Source of the DNA: Acidobacteriota bacterium
GTDB lineage: Bacteria > Acidobacteriota > UBA890 > WLXD01
Assembly (NCBI GenBank): GCA_029263335.1
Contig: JAJCXS010000128.1
Span: forward strand, 1 to 56,335
DNA: 56,335 nt
Direction of reading: 5' to 3'
Part shown: positions 32,755 through 43,064 of the stretch, piece by piece
How positions within the stretch are numbered: position 1 is the stretch's first letter
Layout of the letters: the number at the start of each line of letters is the position of its first letter
Notes under the pieces: generated by a model
The model's input: the letters and a program-made list of their open reading frames with translations, nothing else
Databases searched by the model: none
What the model was told of the DNA's origin: nothing
Translations under genes and position numbers: made by a program

Positions 32755-34494
32755 GTGACCGCCGTGAGACGACGCAGCCCCTGGTTTTGGCTTCTCTTCG
32801 CCTTCATCGTGATGATCGTGATCTTCTGGGGAGCCACGCGTCTTCTCAACCAGCTCCTGCTCGGCGACTCGGCGGCACTCAGCGCCAACAACACCCTCAC
32901 GGTGTCGTTGGCCGGGCCCGTGGTCGAACAGCCGGGTCGACTGTTCGGCGACGAACCCGTCGGCCCGCTGTCGCTGCGCGAAATCGACAAGGCGCTGCGC
33001 CGCGGCGCCGGCGACGCGCGCATCACCGGCGTCGTGCTCCGCGTTGGCCCGCTGCTCACGGGATTCGCCAAGGCTCAGGAGATCCGCTCGGCCATCCGAG
33101 CCTTCCGCGAGTCCGGCAAGCCAGTCATCGCGCGCGTGGAGATCGGTTCTCTACTGGACCTGTACGTTGCCTCAGCCGCCGACACCGTGGTTCAGATTCC
33201 GTCTGGCAACTACCTGCTTGGCCTGGTGAGCCGGCGGCAGTACTACCGCGAGTTGTTGGACACCATCGGTATCGAATTCGAGGCATTTCACACGGGCCCC
33301 TACAAGACCGCCATGTCTGGGTACACGGCAACGGACATGAGCGCCGAGGAACGCTCGGCGATCGAGGCGCTACTGGACGACCTGTATGAGCAGCTCGTTG
33401 CGGACATCGCCGCGGATCGCGAGCTCGAGCCCACCCAGGTGCGCGACGCGATCGACCTGGGCCTGCTCTCGGCACAGGACGCAGTCGAGCACGGCCTGAC
33501 GGACCGACTGGCCTTCGACGACGAACTCACCGAACTCGCGGGCTCCGGCGGGAGCGTCACCGTACGGGAGTACAACAACGCGAATGCCGAACCGTGGAGC
33601 TTCGGAAAGCCGGCTATCGCGCTCGTCCACGTCGACGGCATGATCGTCCCGGGGTCACCCGGAGGGTCGCCCTTTGGCGGCGGCGGCATCGCCGGTGGCG
33701 ATCGCATCGCCGCAGCGTTGCGTGCAGCTCGCAGCGATAACGCCGTTCGCGCCGTCGTCGTGCGGATCGACAGTCCGGGCGGAGCGGTGACGGGCTCGGA
33801 CGTCATCTGGAGAGAGGTTGCTCTTACCGCAGAAGAGATGCCGGTCATCATCAGCATGTCGGATGTCGCGGCGTCGGGCGGCTACTGGATCGCGACGGCG
33901 GGAACTCGTGTGCTGGCCATGCCCGGTACGTACACCGGATCGATTGGGGTAGTGATGGCCCGTTTTCACCTTGCCGGTACCTACGACAAGCTCGGCATCG
34001 GCAACGCCGTGGTGAAACGTGGCAACAACGCGGATATCTTCGTCGACTCGCAGCCGCTCAGCAGCGAACAGCGCGAGCGCCTGCAGGCATCGGTCGATGC
34101 GACCTACGAGATCTTCCTCGAGAAAGTCGCCGCAGCCCGTGGCTTGTCGCGCGATGAAGTCGAGCAACTGGCGTCCGGGCGCGTCTGGACCGGTCAGCAG
34201 GCGCTCGAACTTGGCCTGGTCGATGAACTCGGCGGTCTGCGCGCAGCGTTGAGCGCGGCGCGACGTGAGGCAGGACTCGACGCCGGGACGGACTTCGTGG
34301 TCTCGGTGTACCCGCGCCAGCCCGGATTCTTCGAGCAACTGCGTGGTTTGCTGGCGACGGCCCAAGCAAGCAGCCAAGCGCCGAATTCCGTCGCGGAGGT
34401 CTTGCAGACCCGCTTCGACTGGCTGCGCTGGCTGGGGACGAGTGGCCACATCTGGGCGCTCTCGGATCAGGCCATCCCCTCCGCCGTCCGTTAG
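32755..34494 (+). CDS. sppA: Signal peptide peptidase SppA (long form)
   Basis: A 579-aa membrane-anchored serine/lysine peptidase with two ClpP-like repeats. One N-terminal TM (about 8-30) anchors it. The N-terminal repeat provides catalytic Lys184 (GPYKTAMSGYT). The C-terminal repeat provides nucleophile Ser374 (DVAASGGYWIAT). The pairing across repeats matches E. coli-type 67-kDa SppA. It degrades leftover signal peptides and small membrane proteins in the periplasm. Start GTG 32755. Confidence 0.93.
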   Translation: MTAVRRRSPWFWLLFAFIVMIVIFWGATRLLNQLLLGDSAALSANNTLTVSLAGPVVEQPGRLFGDEPVGPLSLREIDKALRRGAGDARITGVVLRVGPLLTGFAKAQEIRSAIRAFRESGKPVIARVEIGSLLDLYVASAADTVVQIPSGNYLLGLVSRRQYYRELLDTIGIEFEAFHTGPYKTAMSGYTATDMSAEERSAIEALLDDLYEQLVADIAADRELEPTQVRDAIDLGLLSAQDAVEHGLTDRLAFDDELTELAGSGGSVTVREYNNANAEPWSFGKPAIALVHVDGMIVPGSPGGSPFGGGGIAGGDRIAAALRAARSDNAVRAVVVRIDSPGGAVTGSDVIWREVALTAEEMPVIISMSDVAASGGYWIATAGTRVLAMPGTYTGSIGVVMARFHLAGTYDKLGIGNAVVKRGNNADIFVDSQPLSSEQRERLQASVDATYEIFLEKVAAARGLSRDEVEQLASGRVWTGQQALELGLVDELGGLRAALSAARREAGLDAGTDFVVSVYPRQPGFFEQLRGLLATAQASSQAPNSVAEVLQTRFDWLRWLGTSGHIWALSDQAIPSAVR

Positions 34495-34514
34495 CGGGCC
34501 GTGTTGGCACTCTG

Positions 34515-36638
34515 ATGGCACGCCGCTTCGTTCTGCCGCGCCGCTCGGGCAATGTGCCTGAAGTTGACTTCGAAACCGACCTCAACGAGCAACAGCACGC
34601 GGCCGTAACCTGTGACGAAGGGCCCAAACTCGTCATCGCCGGAGCCGGAACCGGCAAGACTCGCACGCTGACCTACCGCGTAGGCTGGCTCCTGTCGCAG
34701 GGCATCGCTGCCGAGAACATCCTGCTGGTGACTTTCACCAACAAGGCCGCTCGAGAGATGGTGGAACGCGTCAGGACCCTCACGCGCCTCGACAACGCCC
34801 GACTTTGGGGCGGAACGTTCCACTCGGTCGGCGCAAGATTTCTGCGGCGACACGGCACGGCACTCGGCTACACCGAAACCTTTTCGATCCTCGACGCGGC
34901 AGATCAGCGCGACCTGCTACGACTGTGTGTCACCGATACCGGGGTCAATGTCACGGGACGCCGCTTTCCCACGCCCAAGGTGCTCGGGGCGCTCATCTCC
35001 CTGCACACCAACACACGTGCGCCGCTCGAGGACCTGGTCGCCGATCGATACCCACAGTTCGTCGACTGGGAGGAAGAGATTCTGGCCATTGCCAAGCGCT
35101 ACATCGTACGCAAGCGCGAGGCCAACGCGATGGACTACGACGACCTGCTGACCCTCTGGCTGAAGCTCCTGCAGGAGGAGCCCGAACTCAAGCAACGCTA
35201 CGGGCAGCGGTTGCGGCACATCATGGTAGACGAGTACCAGGACACCAACATGATCCAGGGCGAAATCGTCGAAGCCCTGGCGGAAGGGAACGGCGGCAAC
35301 CTCATGGTGGTCGGCGACGACTGTCAGAGCATCTATGCCTTTCGCGGCGCTCACTACGACAACATTCTGAGATTCCCCGACCGCAATCCGGGAACGGAGA
35401 CCTTCAAGCTCGAGGTGAACTACCGATCGACGCCGGAGATCCTTGCCCTGACCAACGCCAGCATCAGCTGCAATGCGGACCAGTACCAGAAGGAACTCGA
35501 GGCGCGTCGGCCCTCCGGCATGCTGCCCGCCCTGGTGCCGTGCAACTATCCCGACCAGGAGGCCGGCTTCGTCGTCGAGCGGATCCTGCAGTTGCGTGAC
35601 GAGGGCACGCCGCTGCGCGAGATCGCCATCCTTTATCGGGCCCACTCGCACCGCCTCACCGTCGAGACGTGCCTGCTGCGGGCCGATGTTCCCTACGAGG
35701 TGCGCGGTGGAGTGCGCTTCTTCGAGCAAGCTCACGTGAAGGACGTAACCGCCCATCTCCGTGTCGCGCTCAATCCCCGTGACGAGGTCGCCTTCAGGCG
35801 GGCGCTCCTACTGCAGCAGGGCATTGGCAACGTTACCGCCAGCCGCTTGTGGGGCTCGCTTGCCGCGGCAACCGAGCCCGACCAATTCCTACAGGCACTG
35901 GAGGCAACGGAAATAGCGGCAGCGTTGCCGCAACGAGCCCGCCAAGGCTGGCGGTCGTTCGTCGCGGTGCTACGCGACATCGTCGAGTGTCTTGCCGCGC
36001 CCGAGGCCGCCATCCAGGCAGTAATGGAAGGCGGCTACGAGGACTTGGCGAGGACCCAGTTCACTAACTTCGAGTCGCGCCTCGAGGACCTCGAGCAGCT
36101 CGCCATCTTCGCCGCCCAGTACGACACGCTGGCAGCCTTCCTCGAAGAACTCGTGCTCCTCGGCGAAATGTATGGGCAAGACGTCAAGGGTGGGGGAGAC
36201 GAGGAGCGAGAGCGCGGTGTTGTTCTCTCTACCGTGCACCAGGCCAAAGGGCTCGAGTGGGACGCCGTCTTCTTTGTGCATCTGGTCGAAGGCGCACTGC
36301 CAAGCCCTCGCGCTCTGGATGAAAGCGGAGGAGAAGAGGAGGAGCGACGGATCTTCTACGTGGGAACCACGCGGGCTCGCAGCGAACTCTACCTCAGCTA
36401 CCCGATCGTCCGCCCGGGAGGTGGCATGACCGGCTCGCTCCTGCAGCAGCCCTCACGATTCCTACGGGAGATACCCACGAGCCTGATGGAACCGTGGGAG
36501 ATCTTCGAGGCGCCCGCGAGCCAGGAGCGCACCCCACGGGTCGCCCCGCCACGGCAACGTAGACCCGTCGCCAACGGCACCGCCGACTGGGACCCCAATG
36601 TCGATCCCGTCTGGGACGACGACAGCTACTTCGACTAG
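34515..36638 (+). CDS. UvrD/PcrA/Rep-family ATP-dependent DNA helicase
   Basis: A 707-aa superfamily 1A 3'-5' helicase. Motifs: Q-motif LNEQQHAAV, Walker A AGAGTGKTRTL, Ia TFTNKAAREM, Walker B VDEYQDTN, III GDDCQSIYAFRGA, IV LEVNYRS, V VVLSTVHQAKGLEWDAVF, and VI FYVGTTRARSELYL. The C-terminus is shorter than PcrA and lacks an obvious Tudor-like end. It could be a Rep-like or UvrD paralogue. It starts 20 nt after sppA. Confidence 0.9.
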   Translation: MARRFVLPRRSGNVPEVDFETDLNEQQHAAVTCDEGPKLVIAGAGTGKTRTLTYRVGWLLSQGIAAENILLVTFTNKAAREMVERVRTLTRLDNARLWGGTFHSVGARFLRRHGTALGYTETFSILDAADQRDLLRLCVTDTGVNVTGRRFPTPKVLGALISLHTNTRAPLEDLVADRYPQFVDWEEEILAIAKRYIVRKREANAMDYDDLLTLWLKLLQEEPELKQRYGQRLRHIMVDEYQDTNMIQGEIVEALAEGNGGNLMVVGDDCQSIYAFRGAHYDNILRFPDRNPGTETFKLEVNYRSTPEILALTNASISCNADQYQKELEARRPSGMLPALVPCNYPDQEAGFVVERILQLRDEGTPLREIAILYRAHSHRLTVETCLLRADVPYEVRGGVRFFEQAHVKDVTAHLRVALNPRDEVAFRRALLLQQGIGNVTASRLWGSLAAATEPDQFLQALEATEIAAALPQRARQGWRSFVAVLRDIVECLAAPEAAIQAVMEGGYEDLARTQFTNFESRLEDLEQLAIFAAQYDTLAAFLEELVLLGEMYGQDVKGGGDEERERGVVLSTVHQAKGLEWDAVFFVHLVEGALPSPRALDESGGEEEERRIFYVGTTRARSELYLSYPIVRPGGGMTGSLLQQPSRFLREIPTSLMEPWEIFEAPASQERTPRVAPPRQRRPVANGTADWDPNVDPVWDDDSYFD

Positions 36639-36761
36639 CGCCAGGGTGGCCGTCGCGCGGCGGGTTTTGACCGGCCGTTCGATCGCGTGCTAGCTTGGAT
36701 ATGTGGGGTCGAGCCGGCACCCGTCCGTAGCGACGGGCTCAATGGGGAAGGGGAAAACGAT

Positions 36762-37130
36762 ATGCGTAGCCAACGTTGCAGGGTCCTGATCGTTGTCGCA
36801 CTCGCGTGCGCGGCGCTGCCCGTGGCGGTGCTCGCAACGCAGCAGCTCAAGCTCGGCAAGAGTGACTTCAATTGGAACGACGCCGAGCAAGAGGTCGCCC
36901 ACTTCGCCTGGTTCGCCGAGGTGGTCAACGAATCGGGGCAGGACGTCGAGGTCGAGGTGTCGCTCGATCTGCTCGACGATGACGATCGCGTGATCCACAC
37001 CGATTCGACGCGCAAGATGGCCCCGGCCGGTGCCACGACGCGGGTGGAGAATGAGGGATCGCTGCCCTTCGACGAGGCCGTTGGCGTCGTTTCGTCGCGC
37101 TTCCGCATCGATCCGCTGAGCGACGACTGA
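36762..37130 (+). CDS. Small exported protein with a FxLYD-like beta domain
   Basis: A 122-aa precursor. Signal peptide about residues 1-25 (VLIVVALACAALPVAVLA). The mature part (HFAWFAEVVNESGQDVEVEVSLDLLDDDDRVIHTD) has the look of FxLYD/TRAF-like extracytoplasmic domains that describe a neutral/added-on beta sandwich. It is preceded by GGGGAAGGGG as a ribosome binding site. Function unknown. The frame continues upstream to 36687, but that part is not needed. Confidence 0.7.
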   Translation: MRSQRCRVLIVVALACAALPVAVLATQQLKLGKSDFNWNDAEQEVAHFAWFAEVVNESGQDVEVEVSLDLLDDDDRVIHTDSTRKMAPAGATTRVENEGSLPFDEAVGVVSSRFRIDPLSDD

Positions 37131-37259
37131 GCCTGACGCGCGCCCACCACTGGCCGGCTGGCGGGAAGGCTCCGAGACTGCTATAAAGTCGCGGATGTGG
37201 GCACGTCCAAGATATCCTGACCCAGGCGCTGTTCTCGCGCCTCCGACGCTCCCCCCACG

Positions 37260-38363
37260 ATGAGGACCGCAACCGAAGTCCGCGCCTACTTTCTCTCGAA
37301 CTGGCGTGAGATCGTCCCGGAGATCCTTGTAACGGGGGCGCGCGTGAGCACCGCGCCGGAAGACTCGGCGATGGTGGAGATCGAGCTCCTCGCCCCGACA
37401 GGTGCCGTGCGACGCCTTCTCTGCCTACCGGCGATGTCGGGCGAACCTCGACACGTACGGGGACTACTGCCGCGCTTGCGGCGGCTTGCGCTAACGCCGG
37501 GAGTGGCAGTGCTGCTGGTCGTTCCGCACATGGGCGCGGCCGGAGCCCGGCTCGCCCGCGAGGCCAACGTTGGTTACCTGGACTGCTGCGGTAACGGCTA
37601 CGTACGCTTCAACAGCGTGTTCGTCCAGATCAGCGGTAACCGCAACCGCTTCAGCGAACGCAAACAGATTCGCACGCTGTTTCACGACAAGGCGACCATT
37701 CCTCTACGAGTTCTGCTGGAGCGTCCCGGCGACTGGCTGACCACACGAGAGATCGCCGAGCGCGGCGGCCTCAGTCTCGGATGGGTATCGCAAATCCTGC
37801 AGCAAATGAACACCGACGGTTACCTGGAGAGGAAGCAGGGCGGCGGCTCGCGCCTGGTGCATCCCCAGAAACTCGTGAGCGACTGGCTCGACCAGTACGC
37901 CTTCGAGGTGAACGAGGTGTTTCCGTTTCAGCTGCAGGATGGCGAGCCCGAGCTGGTACTACAACGGCTGCGCACAATCGACGCCGACCTCGCCAAGCGG
38001 TACGCGTTGACCCTCCAGTCAGCCGTCCACGCATTGCGATTGCGCCAGGGTCAACGTCGGCTGCCATTCGACCTGCATGTCTACGTGCCCGACCTCAGTG
38101 GCGATCTCGAAGAGACTCTCGAGCGGTGGCGCAAGGTGCTCGGCCTGCGTCCCGCCGGCCACGGCGCGAACTGTTTCCTGATCAAGCCGGCCTATCCGAA
38201 CGCGGTCTTCTTCGGTGCCCAGGCCAGCCACGGCCTGCGCGCCGTGTCGGATCTGCAGCTGTACCTGGACTTCTTCCATCGGCCGGGCGCGGAACGTGGC
38301 CCGAGTGCAACGACGATCGCGAATCGGCTGCCATTCGGTGTCGCTCACGAGGCCCGCGCCTAG
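37260..38363 (+). CDS. AbiEi-like winged-helix protein (type IV antitoxin-like)
   Basis: A 367-aa protein. The first 130 residues form an alpha/beta domain ending in YLDCCGNGYVRFNSVFVQISGN, a feature of proteins annotated as AbiEi-family antitoxins. A winged helix follows (about 145-210: IPLRVLLERPGDWLTTREIAERGGLSLGWVSQIL). The C-terminal half resembles a nucleotidyltransferase-like/adaptor region. No AbiEii nucleotidyltransferase toxin is adjacent, so it is either a solitary regulator or only family-related. Confidence 0.65.
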   Translation: MRTATEVRAYFLSNWREIVPEILVTGARVSTAPEDSAMVEIELLAPTGAVRRLLCLPAMSGEPRHVRGLLPRLRRLALTPGVAVLLVVPHMGAAGARLAREANVGYLDCCGNGYVRFNSVFVQISGNRNRFSERKQIRTLFHDKATIPLRVLLERPGDWLTTREIAERGGLSLGWVSQILQQMNTDGYLERKQGGGSRLVHPQKLVSDWLDQYAFEVNEVFPFQLQDGEPELVLQRLRTIDADLAKRYALTLQSAVHALRLRQGQRRLPFDLHVYVPDLSGDLEETLERWRKVLGLRPAGHGANCFLIKPAYPNAVFFGAQASHGLRAVSDLQLYLDFFHRPGAERGPSATTIANRLPFGVAHEARA

Positions 38364-38365
38364 CG

Positions 38366-39256
38366 TCAGAACTCCAGCGTCTCGGCGATCTCGACGCCGC
38401 GTGCGGTCTGTCGCAGGCGGGCCGCGACGATCTCGGGATCGTGCTGGAAGACCAGGACGGTTCCGTCCGCGGCGGCCGGCAACAGGAATCGCTGCTTCTC
38501 GGCGAGGGTGACGAGCGGTTCGTTGTCGTAGCCCATGATGTAGGGCCAACGCAGATGCGCTGATGTGGGCACGAGATCGGCAACAAACAGCGCCTGGTTG
38601 CCAGCCACCCCGACCCTCACGGCTTGCATCGCGGGGGTGTGGCCGCTCACCGGAACAACTTCCAGACCGGGATAGAGCTGGGTTCTTCCCTTCACGAGGC
38701 GCAATCGATCCGAGCCCGCCAGCAGGCTGAAGTCCTCGGCCCGAAACGAGCCCGCGTCTTTCATCGTCGGATTGAAAGCCCACTCCCAGTGGCGCTCCTG
38801 CACGTGGTGCAAGGCGGCCGGGAAAGTAAGCTGCAGCTCGTCGGCCGTGTCCCGGTAGGTTGTACCGGCGGCATGGTCGAAATGCAGGTGGGTCAGCACC
38901 ACGTCGGTGATCTGTTCGGGGTCGACGCCGAGTCGGCCAAGCGCTTTGACGACGCCGCCGTCACGACTCTGCACTGCGAACATGTCACGCCGTTTGGCGT
39001 CCCATTTGTCGCCCATCCCCGTGTCGACCAGGACACGCCGCCCCTCACCCTCCAGGTACAGCAATCGGCTCACCAGGGCGATGCGGTTGCGCTCGTCGGG
39101 CACCGCGACGCGCTCCCACAGAGGGCGCGGCACGACACCGAACATCGCGCCGCCGTCGAGGGCGAAGCTGGCGTCGACAATGGTGCGGACCCGAAACCCG
39201 CCGAAGTGCATCTCGCTGGCCTTTCCTGGTTTGTCGGGCATATCGGCGTCAGACAA
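38366..39256 (-). CDS. MBL-fold metallohydrolase
   Basis: A 296-aa metallo-beta-lactamase-fold hydrolase. The zinc motif is THLHFDHAAG (HxHxDH), preceded by VLVDTGMGDKW, with further ligands in VVPVSGHTPAM and FVADLVPTSAHLRW. The pattern fits lactonase/quorum-quenching-like relatives, but the substrate is unknown. I chose TTG 39256 because AGGGAG lies 9 nt upstream; ATG 39241 is the alternative. It follows the DUF2207 gene in the same direction. Confidence 0.85.
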   Translation of the reverse strand: MSDADMPDKPGKASEMHFGGFRVRTIVDASFALDGGAMFGVVPRPLWERVAVPDERNRIALVSRLLYLEGEGRRVLVDTGMGDKWDAKRRDMFAVQSRDGGVVKALGRLGVDPEQITDVVLTHLHFDHAAGTTYRDTADELQLTFPAALHHVQERHWEWAFNPTMKDAGSFRAEDFSLLAGSDRLRLVKGRTQLYPGLEVVPVSGHTPAMQAVRVGVAGNQALFVADLVPTSAHLRWPYIMGYDNEPLVTLAEKQRFLLPAAADGTVLVFQHDPEIVAARLRQTARGVEIAETLEF

Positions 39257-39269
39257 TGAATCGAACTCC

Positions 39270-41045
39270 CTAGAACGCGCCGCCGCCACCACCACCGAAG
39301 CCGCCGCCGGAAAAACCGCCCGAGAAGCCCGAGCCGCCGCTTGATCCGCCTCCGCTACTCCGTGGCTGCGACGCCATCGCCGTGCCCAGGCGACTGTTCA
39401 GGTTGGTCATGTGATTGGTGAACAAGACGACATCGAACGCGCCCGCATGCCGGCCGCGGTACCACTGTGGCGGCTCCCGCAGAAGTCCCGCAAAGGCCGC
39501 GGCCCAGTGGCTGGCAACACCGAGCGCCATGGCATGCGGCAGGTACTTCTCGAAGGTGGTCTCAGGCAATGCCAGTTCCTTGAGCCTGTCTCCCTCGGTG
39601 CGACCAAGAAACTCCTCGAATCCGCGCAATTCCAGGTAGGCAGCGCGCCCGGTGCGCGTTCGGGCCGGCATATGCCACCCGAACAATCCAAGAACCAGAC
39701 TCGTCGCCGGTGCCGCGAAGAAGAAGGCCGGTCGACCCGTAACGCCACCCATCACGGCGAGCCCGACCAACGCCACCGTCGCCAGGGTGATCCACAGAGC
39801 CCGCACGTGGTCGGGCCGGCCCCGGAACAGCCCCAGTGCGGTCAGGTCCGTGTACAGCGCCTTCTGCACGTCGCTGACGTGGCTATAGAACTTCGCCTCG
39901 AGATCTTCCAGCGCGACATCATCGCCCGATGCGAACAGTCCCTCGAAGATCACTTCCTCGTAGCCACGCAGTTCGGCATCGGCATCACGCAGCTTGATCA
40001 GACGGGTGCTCGTGGAGTCCGTGAACCAGCCGTCCTTGGTCTCCTCCTCGATGCGCAGATAGCCACGGACGCCGAGGTCGATCACGGTGGCGACGATATC
40101 GCGCAAATCCACCTTTTCGTCGATGAGCGTCCCCAGCTCCGCCGGGCGGTACCCTCCGGGGGGCTCGTACTGCACGGTCACGGAACGATCGATCGCAACG
40201 TCGCGGCCCCAGCTGCGATGCACGAAGAACATCACGAAGAACACCAGCAAGGGAATTCCCAACGGCCAGTTGTCGGCGAGCAGGTAGGCGACATTGTCGA
40301 ACGCTGTCGGCCGCTGCACGGCGCCCGACGGCCATCCCACGACGACCGTCATGCCCTGACCTGGCTCAAGAGCGCTGTCGGCCTGGAACACGACCTCACC
40401 TGGCTGAGGGTGGCCAATCGTTGCGCCCTCTGCGTCGCTGCCGTACGCGCCAGTGTAGGCGCGCGAATTCACGGGGCCCGCGACGCTCTCGGGAAGTCGG
40501 ACCCGCGCCGTCGCTCGGCGGATGGGCACGTCCCAGCGCTCGCCGGTAACGTTCCAGTAGAGTTCATCGCGCGATTCCGAGAAACCCTCGTCGCCGCTGT
40601 CGAAAAACCGCAACCCGCGCGCCACCCGGTAGCGGATGGTCACCGTTCGCGTGGCGTCCTGCGCGCCGGGCACCCAGACCTTGAATCGGTAGTCGTTACC
40701 GCGGCGCCCAGCCTCATGCTCGAGCACGGCGCCGTTTTCTCCGAGAACTGCAAGCGGCGTAATGCGGAGTTCATAGTCCAGTCCCCATGGCGTGCGATAC
40801 CGCCACGGTATGTCGCGATAGACGCCATTGAAGCTGCCTTCGAAGGCGAACGTCAGACGTTCGGTAACATCCACCTCGCCGTCGGGCTGAACAACGATCT
40901 CGGAGTGGAAGGACTCGACCCAGTACCGACGGCCTTGCGCCTCCTGTGCATGGGCGACCGATTCGCCGAGCGCGACGAAGGTGGCCAGCAGGACCGCGCC
41001 GACCAGGAAACCACGCCGGCCGTAGTCACCGACAAAGTCAGTCAT
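39270..41045 (-). CDS. DUF2207 membrane protein
   Basis: A 591-aa predicted membrane protein. A signal peptide (about 10-35) is followed by the DUF2207 beta region (YWVESFHSEIVVQPDGEVDVTERLTFAF; GVYRDIPWRY), a TM at about 255-275, a cytoplasmic middle part, two TMs at about 420-460, and a C-terminal Gly/Ser/Phe-rich tail (GGFSGGGFGGGGGGAF). Pairing with LemA is common, and the start overlaps the lemA stop by 8 nt. Its role is not known; envelope stress or surface-associated functions are proposed for the family. Confidence 0.87.
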   Translation of the reverse strand: MTDFVGDYGRRGFLVGAVLLATFVALGESVAHAQEAQGRRYWVESFHSEIVVQPDGEVDVTERLTFAFEGSFNGVYRDIPWRYRTPWGLDYELRITPLAVLGENGAVLEHEAGRRGNDYRFKVWVPGAQDATRTVTIRYRVARGLRFFDSGDEGFSESRDELYWNVTGERWDVPIRRATARVRLPESVAGPVNSRAYTGAYGSDAEGATIGHPQPGEVVFQADSALEPGQGMTVVVGWPSGAVQRPTAFDNVAYLLADNWPLGIPLLVFFVMFFVHRSWGRDVAIDRSVTVQYEPPGGYRPAELGTLIDEKVDLRDIVATVIDLGVRGYLRIEEETKDGWFTDSTSTRLIKLRDADAELRGYEEVIFEGLFASGDDVALEDLEAKFYSHVSDVQKALYTDLTALGLFRGRPDHVRALWITLATVALVGLAVMGGVTGRPAFFFAAPATSLVLGLFGWHMPARTRTGRAAYLELRGFEEFLGRTEGDRLKELALPETTFEKYLPHAMALGVASHWAAAFAGLLREPPQWYRGRHAGAFDVVLFTNHMTNLNSRLGTAMASQPRSSGGGSSGGSGFSGGFSGGGFGGGGGGAF

Positions 41046-41598
41046 CGAAACGAGCCTCCGGTGCCCGACGCTCGAGCGGGCTATCCAGTTCGAAGAAGTC
41101 GCGGCGGCGAAAGCCGAACATGCCAGCCACAAGCAGGGTAGGGAACGAGGCCACCAGTGTGTTGAGATCGCGAACCACAGCGTTGTAGTAGCGCCGCGCC
41201 GCCTGCAAGGCGTCTTCGATCTCGGCTAGCTGTCGCTGCAGACTGCCAAAGCGGTCGCTGGCTCGCAGATCCGGATAATCCTCGGCCAGCGCGAACAGCC
41301 CACGCATGGCGGTCGCGAGACCGTTCTCGGCCTGTTGCGCCTCGCCCGCCGGTCCCCCGGAGGAAGTTTGTTGCGCGACAGTCCGACGGGCGACCACTTC
41401 CTCCAGCGTACCCCGCTCGTGGGACGCGTAGCCCTTGACCGTCTCGACCAGGGCCGGCACCAGATCATGACGTCGCTTCAGCTGAGCGTCGATGTCGGCC
41501 CAGGCGCCATCCGCACGACGGCCCAGGGCCACCAGGCGGTTGTAGCTGTAGGCAAGGAAGAACCCGACTGCCAAGAGAGCTGACCCGACCCAAATCAC
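41038..41598 (-). CDS. lemA: LemA family protein
   Basis: A 186-aa protein with one N-terminal TM (VGSALLAVGFFLAYSYNRLV) followed by the LemA helical bundle: GRRADGAWADIDAQLKRRHDLVPALVETVKGY, YPDLRASDRFGSLQRQLAEIED, and RYYNAVVRDLNTLVASFPT. I place the start at GTG 41598 after AAGAAGGGG; the frame is open further upstream, but that part is not LemA-like. It is followed by DUF2207 in an overlapping operon. Confidence 0.9.
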   Translation of the reverse strand: MIWVGSALLAVGFFLAYSYNRLVALGRRADGAWADIDAQLKRRHDLVPALVETVKGYASHERGTLEEVVARRTVAQQTSSGGPAGEAQQAENGLATAMRGLFALAEDYPDLRASDRFGSLQRQLAEIEDALQAARRYYNAVVRDLNTLVASFPTLLVAGMFGFRRRDFFELDSPLERRAPEARFDD

Positions 41599-41639
41599 GT
41601 CGTCGCGCCCCTTCTTAAGCTCGTGGTCTGAAGTCCGGG

Positions 41640-43064
41640 CTAGGCGACCCCGCCTTCCACCAAGGACGCCAGGAACTCGGCGTTGTTCTTGGTCTGATTG
41701 AGCCGCTTGAGCAGCAGCTCCATCGCCTCGTCGGCGGGCACGGCCGCAAGCGCTTTGCGCAGCAGCCACATGGCCTTGAGAGACTGGTCGTCGAGGAGCA
41801 ATTCCTCTTTACGAGTTCCCGACTTGTTCAACTCGATGGCCGGAAAAATGCGCTTGTCCGCAAGCCTGCGCTCGAGAACAACCTCCGAGTTACCGGTTCC
41901 CTTGAACTCCTCGAAGATCACCTCGTCCATACGGCTGCCGGTCTCGATCAACGCCGTGGCGATAATCGTCAGCGAGCCGCCTTCCTCGAAGGCGCGCGCC
42001 GAGCCGAAGAACTTCTTCGGCTTCGCCAGGGCGTTGGCATCGACACCACCTGACATCACGCGGCCTGACGACGGCATGACAGTGTTGTGAGCGCGGGCCA
42101 GGCGAGTCAGCGAGTCGAGCAAGATCACAACGTCATGGCCACTTTCAACGAGACGCCGCGCCTTGTGAAGAACTATCTCGCCCACCGCCACATGGCGAGC
42201 AGCAGGTTCGTCAAAGGTCGAGTACACCACCTCGCCGTTGATCGACCGCTTCATGTCCGTCACTTCCTCGGGCCGCTCGTCGATGAGCAGCACGATCAGT
42301 TTGACGTCCGGGTGATTCTCCGCCAGACCATGAGCAATGGTCTTCAGCAGGATGGTCTTGCCCGCGCGAGGCGGCGAGACAATCAACGCACGCTGACCGA
42401 AACCGAGTGGGCACAGAAGGTCGATGACACGGCCAGCCGGATCATCGCCCTCGCCGCCCTCGACAACGATCTGCCGATCGGGGTGATGCGGTGTCAATTC
42501 GTTGAACAGGCCCCGATCGAGAGCTGAACTCGGCGTGCCGCCGTTTACCTCGTCGATCTGAACCAGCGCGAAGTACTTTTCGCCCGGTTTGGGCGGCCGC
42601 ACGCTTCCCATGATCTCGTCGCCGGTACGCAGATTGAAGCGCCGGATCTGGGTAGGGGAGACGTAGACATCTTCGTCACCAGGCAGGTAGGAGTTGGCCG
42701 CCGAGCGCACAAAACCGTAACCGTCGGGTAGCGCCTCCAGCACGCCGTCGCGGTAGACGAGACCGTTCTTTTCGGCCTGACTGGTGAGAATTGTCTGCAC
42801 GAGCACGTCCGGGGCCAGATCGTCGACACCCTCGATCTCGAGCTCCGTGGCGATGGCCTTCAGGTCCGCCGGCTTGGCATCGAGCAAATCTTCGATCGAA
42901 TGACAGCCCTCCAGCAGCGCTGCTGTTTCCTCATCGCTCGGCGGCGTGAAGTTGGGCTGGCGACGCTGGTTCTGTCCTCCACGTCGCCTTCCGCGTCCGC
43001 CACGAGACCGTCGACGTCCACGCCGGCGCTTGGGTTTTGGCTGCTGCTGCTGTTGCTCTGTCAT
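41640..43064 (-). CDS. rho: Transcription termination factor Rho
   Basis: A 474-aa hexameric RNA helicase ending transcription. A basic Arg/Gly-rich N-terminal stretch (about 8-35: [21 protein letters not shown]) is an insertion seen in several phyla. The Rho N-domain, the RNA-binding cold-shock-like domain ([29 protein letters not shown]) and the ATPase core with Walker [13 protein letters not shown], Walker [18 protein letters not shown] and the Q-loop region follow. ATG 43064 is the natural start; no strong ribosome site is visible. The 291-bp leader up to the cytochrome gene shows no gene and might hold Rho autoregulation. Confidence 0.96.
   Translation of the reverse strand: MTEQQQQQPKPKRRRGRRRSRGGRGRRRGGQNQRRQPNFTPPSDEETAALLEGCHSIEDLLDAKPADLKAIATELEIEGVDDLAPDVLVQTILTSQAEKNGLVYRDGVLEALPDGYGFVRSAANSYLPGDEDVYVSPTQIRRFNLRTGDEIMGSVRPPKPGEKYFALVQIDEVNGGTPSSALDRGLFNELTPHHPDRQIVVEGGEGDDPAGRVIDLLCPLGFGQRALIVSPPRAGKTILLKTIAHGLAENHPDVKLIVLLIDERPEEVTDMKRSINGEVVYSTFDEPAARHVAVGEIVLHKARRLVESGHDVVILLDSLTRLARAHNTVMPSSGRVMSGGVDANALAKPKKFFGSARAFEEGGSLTIIATALIETGSRMDEVIFEEFKGTGNSEVVLERRLADKRIFPAIELNKSGTRKEELLLDDQSLKAMWLLRKALAAVPADEAMELLLKRLNQTKNNAEFLASLVEGGVA

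Noticed and set aside
39411-41141. 576-aa open frame on the plus strand
   Set aside because: It lies opposite the DUF2207 gene and shows no domain-like pattern. It is a codon-composition shadow.
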